Source: an uncultured Bacilli bacterium (GTDB lineage Bacteria; Bacillota_I; Bacilli_A; RF39; UBA660). From it: DNA of 62,293 bases. Both the position numbers and the translations under genes were made by a program. Within the stretch, counting starts at the first letter, position 1. Each line of letters opens with the position of its first letter. Where the stretch lies: assembly GCA_934096605.1 (NCBI GenBank), contig CAKOMI010000003.1, forward strand, positions 1 through 62,293, given 5' to 3'. The notes below the pieces were generated by a model. The model made no database searches, was not told the origin of the DNA, and saw nothing but the letters and a program-made list of their open reading frames with translations. This document shows, one piece after another, positions 57,699-62,293 of this stretch.

Positions 57699-59026
57699 GA
57701 TATTATCTCCTTTACCTCTACATTAATTTCTCCATCATGTAATATAACATGTAGATTATCTTTTATTTTTAAATTTTTACTTTCTTTGATAATAACCCCA
57801 TCTTTTTCAATTAATGAATAACCTTTATCTAAAATATTTAAGGGATTAACTAATTTTAATGTTTGTAATATATATTGTAAACTAGCATCATTCTTATCAA
57901 TGATACTTTTAATTTCCTTTTTTAACAATTTCTCTTTGTTATTTAGTTCTTCTTGCCTACTTGTTAAAAGCATATAAGGATTTTCTAGGATATAATTAGA
58001 TGTTAAATGACTAAGAGTAAGTCTTTTTTCTTTTAAAATATTAGTTATATCACTATTTAGATTATCTACTAAAGTATCTAGTTTTTGAGCTTTTATTTCA
58101 TATAAAGTCATTGGATTTTTAAGAATATAACTAGATTCTAATTTAAGTAATCGTTCATTATAAAAATTAATATTATTTTTAATAGCATTACCGAGTTTAC
58201 TTTCTAATAATTTAAATGTGTTTTTAACCTCTAGTATTGTTGGTACAGCCATCTCAGCAGCTCCCGTTGGAGTCGGGGCTCGCATATCGGCAACATAATC
58301 ACTAATTGTTACGTCTACTTCATGCCCTACGGCACTAATAATTGGTACTTTTGAATTATATATAGCTCTTGCTACAATCTCTTCATTAAAAGCCCACAAG
58401 TCTTCGATAGACCCACCACCTCGGCCCACAATTAAAACATCTATATCATAGTTATTTGCTATTTCGATTTTACGAGCAATATCACTTGCAGCCGATACAC
58501 CTTGGACTAAAGCCGGAAATAAAATTGTTTCGCATAATGGGAATCTTCTTTTTATCGTACTTAATATATCTTTAATTGCTGCCCCAGTAGGTGCTGTAAC
58601 AATACCAATTTTACTCGGATATTTAGGGATTGGTTTTTTATGTTCTTTAGCAAATAAACCTTCTTGTAATAATTTTCTTTTTAATTTTTCAAACTCGACA
58701 TATAAAGAACCTAACCCATCTACTTCCATGTGGTCAATATATATTTGATAATTACCACCAGCAGGATACACACTAATTCTGCCACTTACTAAAACGTTCA
58801 TACCATCTTCTGGAGTAAATTTTAGAGTACTTGCTGCACTTCTAAACATAATTGCACTTATTCTTGATTCGTTATCTTTAAGAGTTAAATAAAGGTGTCC
58901 TGATGAATGGTGTTTAAAGTTACTAATTTCACCCTTTAAATATATTTTCTTTAAATGGGGATTTTCATCAAATATTGTTCTAATATAGTTATTTACTTGG
59001 GTTATTGTAATATAATTTTGATTCAT
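57695..59026 (-). CDS. xseA: Exodeoxyribonuclease VII large subunit
   Basis: A 443-residue protein. The N-terminal OB-fold (ITQVNNYIRTIFDENPHLKKIYLKGEISNFKHHSSGHLYLTLKD) leads to the catalytic domain with IGIVTAPTGAAIKDILSTIKRRFP, VLIVGRGGGSIEDLWAFNEE, SAVGHEVDVTISDYVADMRAPTPTGAAE, then a long coiled coil and the C-terminal beta segment (LDKGYSLIEKDGVII). It degrades single-stranded DNA. It overlaps nusB by one base (TAATG) and xseB by 4 nt. Confidence 0.96.
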   Translation of the reverse strand: MNQNYITITQVNNYIRTIFDENPHLKKIYLKGEISNFKHHSSGHLYLTLKDNESRISAIMFRSAASTLKFTPEDGMNVLVSGRISVYPAGGNYQIYIDHMEVDGLGSLYVEFEKLKRKLLQEGLFAKEHKKPIPKYPSKIGIVTAPTGAAIKDILSTIKRRFPLCETILFPALVQGVSAASDIARKIEIANNYDIDVLIVGRGGGSIEDLWAFNEEIVARAIYNSKVPIISAVGHEVDVTISDYVADMRAPTPTGAAEMAVPTILEVKNTFKLLESKLGNAIKNNINFYNERLLKLESSYILKNPMTLYEIKAQKLDTLVDNLNSDITNILKEKRLTLSHLTSNYILENPYMLLTSRQEELNNKEKLLKKEIKSIIDKNDASLQYILQTLKLVNPLNILDKGYSLIEKDGVIIKESKNLKIKDNLHVILHDGEINVEVKEIIS

Positions 59027-59421
59027 TATTCTTCCTTTAATAATTTATCTAAAACGGCATTAATCATTTTTACAACGTCACTATCAGTATAAATTTTAGC
59101 AAGCTCTATGGCTTCATTAATAACTACTACAGGTGGTGTATCCATATATTTCATTTCATAAATACCCATTCTTAAAATGGCCGCACCTGTTTTATCAAGC
59201 CTTTTAATATCCCAATTATTTAAATAACTATTAGCTAGTTTATCAATTTCATCAATTCTTTCCATGACACCAAAAACTATATCTTTAACAAACTCGTTAT
59301 CAAAACCTATATTTTCTTTAATAACATTCTCTATTTCATACGGCACTTTATTCTGACGCAAAATGTCTATTTGGTATAAAATAGTCATACATTCTTTTCT
59401 AAGTTCGCTTCTTTTAAGCAT
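59026..59421 (-). CDS. nusB: Transcription antitermination factor NusB
   Basis: A 131-residue all-helical protein: MLKRSELRKECMTILYQIDI, FGVMERIDEIDKLANSYLNNWDIKRLDKTGAAILRMGIYEMKYMDTPPVVVINEAIELAKIYTDSDVVKMINAVLDKLLKEE. It binds BoxA RNA with S10 in rRNA antitermination. SD GGTGAT lies before the ATG. First gene of nusB-xseA-xseB-proS-NUDIX. Confidence 0.94.
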   Translation of the reverse strand: MLKRSELRKECMTILYQIDILRQNKVPYEIENVIKENIGFDNEFVKDIVFGVMERIDEIDKLANSYLNNWDIKRLDKTGAAILRMGIYEMKYMDTPPVVVINEAIELAKIYTDSDVVKMINAVLDKLLKEE

Positions 59422-59446
59422 AAAACATCACCATCATTATTTTATC

Positions 59447-59470
59447 AAAAAAGACTAGTACATACTAGTC
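59447..59470 (-). terminator. Terminator of the mutS-side transcript (minus strand)
   Basis: GACTAGTA (59453-59460) pairs with TACTAGTC (59463-59470), and a six-A stretch on the left gives the U-run. It directly follows the stop of the 210-residue protein. Confidence 0.8.
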
Positions 59471-60103
59471 CTAATCCACCTTTTTACGACGATATAACTT
59501 AATTTCTTCTGTATCTATAGGCATTTTTAAAGAAAACATATTAATTAAATAATGATAAACTGGTCTTTTCAAAATAAATTCGACATTTTCTTGCAATGTT
59601 TTAGTATCCCCATTTAAAATAGCTTGATTTATTTCTTCATATTTAGTCTTTCTTGCTAATTCTTTATCATCTTTATGAATCCTTACTAGAGGTATATCAG
59701 TATTTTTATCAAAATAATAATCAAAACTAAATATAGCCTTTTCTTTTCTTCTTTTTCTATCACTATCAAGGGGCATTTCTTCACTAAAACCAATTATTAC
59801 CGGATAAGCACTTGTTGTATAATTTTTAAGCATTGTATTAAATTCTTTGTAATGCTCTGATTTTTTAAGAGCAACAACTTGACCAGTTTCTGTAATACTA
59901 GAGCTATTAATTACTTTTTTGACATTTTTAATACCATACTCTGAAAATAAATAACCTAGTTCTATTAAAGATTTTTCTGAATTATAATTATTAATAATAT
60001 TTTTTAATCCTTTTTTTATTTCCATTTCTTCTTCTTTGGTCATATTTTCATTACCAAAAGAAATACAATTTTTTAAGAAATAAGTTTTTGTTTCTTGTTC
60101 CAT
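59471..60103 (-). CDS. Hypothetical protein downstream of mutS
   Basis: A 210-residue soluble protein, mostly charged helices (KEEEMEIKKGLKNIINNYN) and a segment YPVIIGFSEEMPLDSDRKRRKEKAIFSFDYYF. No domain recognised. The SD before the ATG is a weak AAAGGACTGATGATATG. It starts 15 nt after mutS, in the same transcript, and ends at a terminator. Confidence 0.55.
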   Translation of the reverse strand: MEQETKTYFLKNCISFGNENMTKEEEMEIKKGLKNIINNYNSEKSLIELGYLFSEYGIKNVKKVINSSSITETGQVVALKKSEHYKEFNTMLKNYTTSAYPVIIGFSEEMPLDSDRKRRKEKAIFSFDYYFDKNTDIPLVRIHKDDKELARKTKYEEINQAILNGDTKTLQENVEFILKRPVYHYLINMFSLKMPIDTEEIKLYRRKKVD

Positions 60104-60118
60104 ATCATCAGTCCTTTT

Positions 60119-62293
60119 CTAATATTTATGATTATTTTCTTCTTTTAATTCATATAAAACATTTATTGCTTCCATTGGAGTCATTCTAAGGGGGTCAATA
60201 CTATCAAGTTTTTCTCTAATGGGGTCTTTTTTCTCATCTTGAAAATCCATTACTAATTGTATTTGCGATTCATCATATTTTTTCTTTGGTTTATTTTCAT
60301 AAACACTTAGTATCTTCATTGCGTCATTTATAATTTCATCAGGTAAGCCAGCCAGTTTAGCTACATGAATACCATAACTTTTATCAACAGCTCCATTTTT
60401 AATTTTATGCAGAAATGTTAATTTACCATTTTCTTCGACAGCACTTACATGAACGTTTTTGATAGAAGGTATTTTGTTTTCTAAAACCGTAAGTTCATGG
60501 TAATGGGTTGAAAATAGTGTTTTACACTGAATATGGGTTGCTACAAAATTTAATATAGCTTCAGCAATACTCATACCATCATATGTTGCAGTTCCACGTC
60601 CTAGTTCATCAAATAATATTAAACTATTTTCAGTTGCATTTAAAATCGCGTTACAAGCCTCTTTCATTTCCACCATAAATGTAGATTCACCACTTACTAA
60701 GTCATCACTGGCCCCAATCCTTGTAAAAATCTTATCAATAATAGGCAACTTAGCACTTTTGGCCGGTACAAACGATCCCATCTGAGCAAGAATAACAATG
60801 ATCGCTAATTGCCGCATAAACGTTGATTTACCACTCATATTAGGACCAGTTATTAAAAGAGTATTAATAGAATTATCCATAATGCAATCATTCGCGACAT
60901 AAGAAGCATTACTAACTTTTTCAATAACTGGGTGTCTACCGGCTTTTATTTCAATAAAATGTTCCTCATTTAAAACAGGTCTTACAAATCTATATTCTTC
61001 TGCTACTACTGATAAAGAGGTAATCGCATCTAACTCAGCTATAACATTAGCTGTATCTTTTAAACTTAAGATATTTCTTTTAATCTCTTCTTTAACTTCA
61101 TTAAATAAATTATATTCAATATCTATAATTTTTTCTTCAGCATTTAAAATAAGAGCTTCTTTTTCTTTTAATTCAGGTGAGATATACCGTTCTGCATTTG
61201 TAAGAGTTTGCCTTCGTTCCCAATGTAAGTCTTCTGGTACATTAGCAATTTGGCCTTTGGTAATCTCAATAAAATAACCAAATACTTTATTATAACCAAC
61301 TTTTAAATTTTTAATACCAGTTTCTTCTTTTAAATGATTTTCAAAACTAGCAATAAACTCTTTACCACCACTTCTAATACTTTTTAATTCATCAAGTTCA
61401 CTATTATAGCCTTCTTTAATTAAATAGCCTTCTTTTAGTGTAATAGGAGGATTTTCATAAATAGCCTTATCTAGTAAGTTATATAATTCTTCATGGGTAG
61501 TAATTTTTTCTTTAAAACCTAGTTCTTTTACTATTTTCTTAATATTAGGTAATTCTTGCAAGCTTACCTTTAATTGTAGTAAATCCCGGGCATTAACAGA
61601 TCCACATGTAATCTTACCACATAGTCTTTCAATATCATAAACTTTGTATAATGAATCTCTTAAACTATCTTTTAAAATAAACTGATTATTAAGAATTTCT
61701 ATTTTATCATATCTTTCTTCTATTAACTTACGATCTTTAAGGGGATTTAAAAGCCAACTTTTTAATTTTCTTGAACCCATACTTGTTCTTGTTTTATCAA
61801 TTAACCAAATAAGGGAAAAATTTCTTTCTTTAAGTCTTAGTGTTTCTACTAATTCTAAGTTTCTTATTGTATGCACGTCCATCTCTAAATAGTCATCTGG
61901 TATTACTACGATAGCTGGTTTAAAATGGCTCAAATCCTTAAGTTCTTTAACTACTAGATAATATAGTAAATGTTTAATCGCGTGAACATAATGTTCTTCT
62001 TCTAAATGACTATATAAAGACTCATACTTTTCTTCTAGTTCCTCAGTACAAACTGATACTTCAATACCATAAGTTCCTTTTAAAAGAGCTAGTAGTTCGG
62101 TATCTTCATTATCTCTTAAAATAATCTCTAATATTCCTGATTTCAAAATAGTATTAATAAGTTTTTCTTTTTGATGGGGTAATATTGAGACATAACAATC
62201 CCCCGTGGAAATATCCGCATAACATATAACATATATATAATTATAATCAGATACACTAGCAATATAGTGATTATTGTGTTCGTTTAATAATTC
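60119..62293 (-). CDS. mutS: DNA mismatch repair protein MutS (5' end outside the window)
   Basis: The frame stays open to the right edge, so the gene is cut there (at least 724 codons seen; MutS is usually about 850). Visible parts: connector domain near the edge (YVICYADISTGDCYVS), lever/core and clamp domains, the ATPase with Walker A LLITGPNMSGKSTFMRQ, Walker B/signature LILFDELGRGTATYDGMSIAEAI and FSTHYHELT, and a short C-terminal tail (MTPMEAINVLYELKEE). It recognises mismatches and recruits MutL. The N-terminal mismatch-binding FxE motif lies outside the window. Confidence 0.96.
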   Translation of the reverse strand, partial: ELLNEHNNHYIASVSDYNYIYVICYADISTGDCYVSILPHQKEKLINTILKSGILEIILRDNEDTELLALLKGTYGIEVSVCTEELEEKYESLYSHLEEEHYVHAIKHLLYYLVVKELKDLSHFKPAIVVIPDDYLEMDVHTIRNLELVETLRLKERNFSLIWLIDKTRTSMGSRKLKSWLLNPLKDRKLIEERYDKIEILNNQFILKDSLRDSLYKVYDIERLCGKITCGSVNARDLLQLKVSLQELPNIKKIVKELGFKEKITTHEELYNLLDKAIYENPPITLKEGYLIKEGYNSELDELKSIRSGGKEFIASFENHLKEETGIKNLKVGYNKVFGYFIEITKGQIANVPEDLHWERRQTLTNAERYISPELKEKEALILNAEEKIIDIEYNLFNEVKEEIKRNILSLKDTANVIAELDAITSLSVVAEEYRFVRPVLNEEHFIEIKAGRHPVIEKVSNASYVANDCIMDNSINTLLITGPNMSGKSTFMRQLAIIVILAQMGSFVPAKSAKLPIIDKIFTRIGASDDLVSGESTFMVEMKEACNAILNATENSLILFDELGRGTATYDGMSIAEAILNFVATHIQCKTLFSTHYHELTVLENKIPSIKNVHVSAVEENGKLTFLHKIKNGAVDKSYGIHVAKLAGLPDEIINDAMKILSVYENKPKKKYDESQIQLVMDFQDEKKDPIREKLDSIDPLRMTPMEAINVLYELKEENNHKY

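Overview
This is a very AT-rich window from a low-GC Gram-positive chromosome. Gene content and order point to a spore-forming member of the Bacillota, Bacilli side. It carries sigG, a gpr-like germination protease, ylbJ/ylbL, a SpoIVB-type peptidase and a SpoIIM-type membrane protein, plus comEA-comEC-holA, rpsU-yqeY, 6S RNA-tcdA-rarA, rpsB-tsf-frr and xseA-xseB-nusB. Many genes are lineage-specific hypotheticals, and one secreted protein has the layout common in uncultured gut Firmicutes of the RF39 type. The lineage is an inference; no 16S gene is present.

Layout. 1-640: tRNA-Ser, tRNA-Ile and tRNA-Glu with promoters and a terminator. 0.8-4.7 kb: CorA-type transporter, U32 peptidase-family protein with a coupled partner, and deoD. 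4.7-5.5 kb: collagen-like surface protein. 5.9-8.5 kb: large coiled-coil membrane protein and a small partner. 8.65-9.3 kb: decayed PD-(D/E)XK nuclease/transposase. 9.3-18.5 kb: ylbJ, ylbL, a cysteine-protease-like protein, sigG, polA and a GATase-VanY fusion. 18.5-20.2 kb: HTH regulator divergent from a surface protein, with two palindromic operators between them. 20.3-24.3 kb: ftsW-type gene, comEA, comEC.

23.7-33.1 kb is the unusual part. comEC and holA, normally neighbours, are separated by an array of four to five cassettes. Each cassette begins with a copy or remnant of the comEC 3' end, usually continues with a DUF1016 (YhcG-type, PD-(D/E)XK) nuclease gene, and then carries a different cargo gene. 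Most cargo genes have their own extended -10 promoter, nested on the nuclease stop codon, and their own terminator. Three junctions share ATTCG-N20-CACATGG. Each divergent nuclease copy contains a perfect 9-bp inverted repeat at the same codons. Its sequence differs between copies, but the two arms change together. This array is the best candidate for an undescribed system.

33.2-47 kb: holA, rnhC, cvpA-like, trxA, a shared leader element with a 17-residue peptide, a PemK-like protein, rpsB (structured leader)-tsf, two membrane-anchored thioredoxin-fold proteins, frr, rpsU, yqeY, gpr, an HD/P-loop fusion, 6S RNA, tcdA, gpsA and rarA. 47-62.3 kb: xerD, a small basic protein, zupT, an HTH-metallopeptidase pair, mnmA, spoIIM, spoIVB, a NUDIX hydrolase, proS-xseB-xseA-nusB, and mutS running off the right edge.
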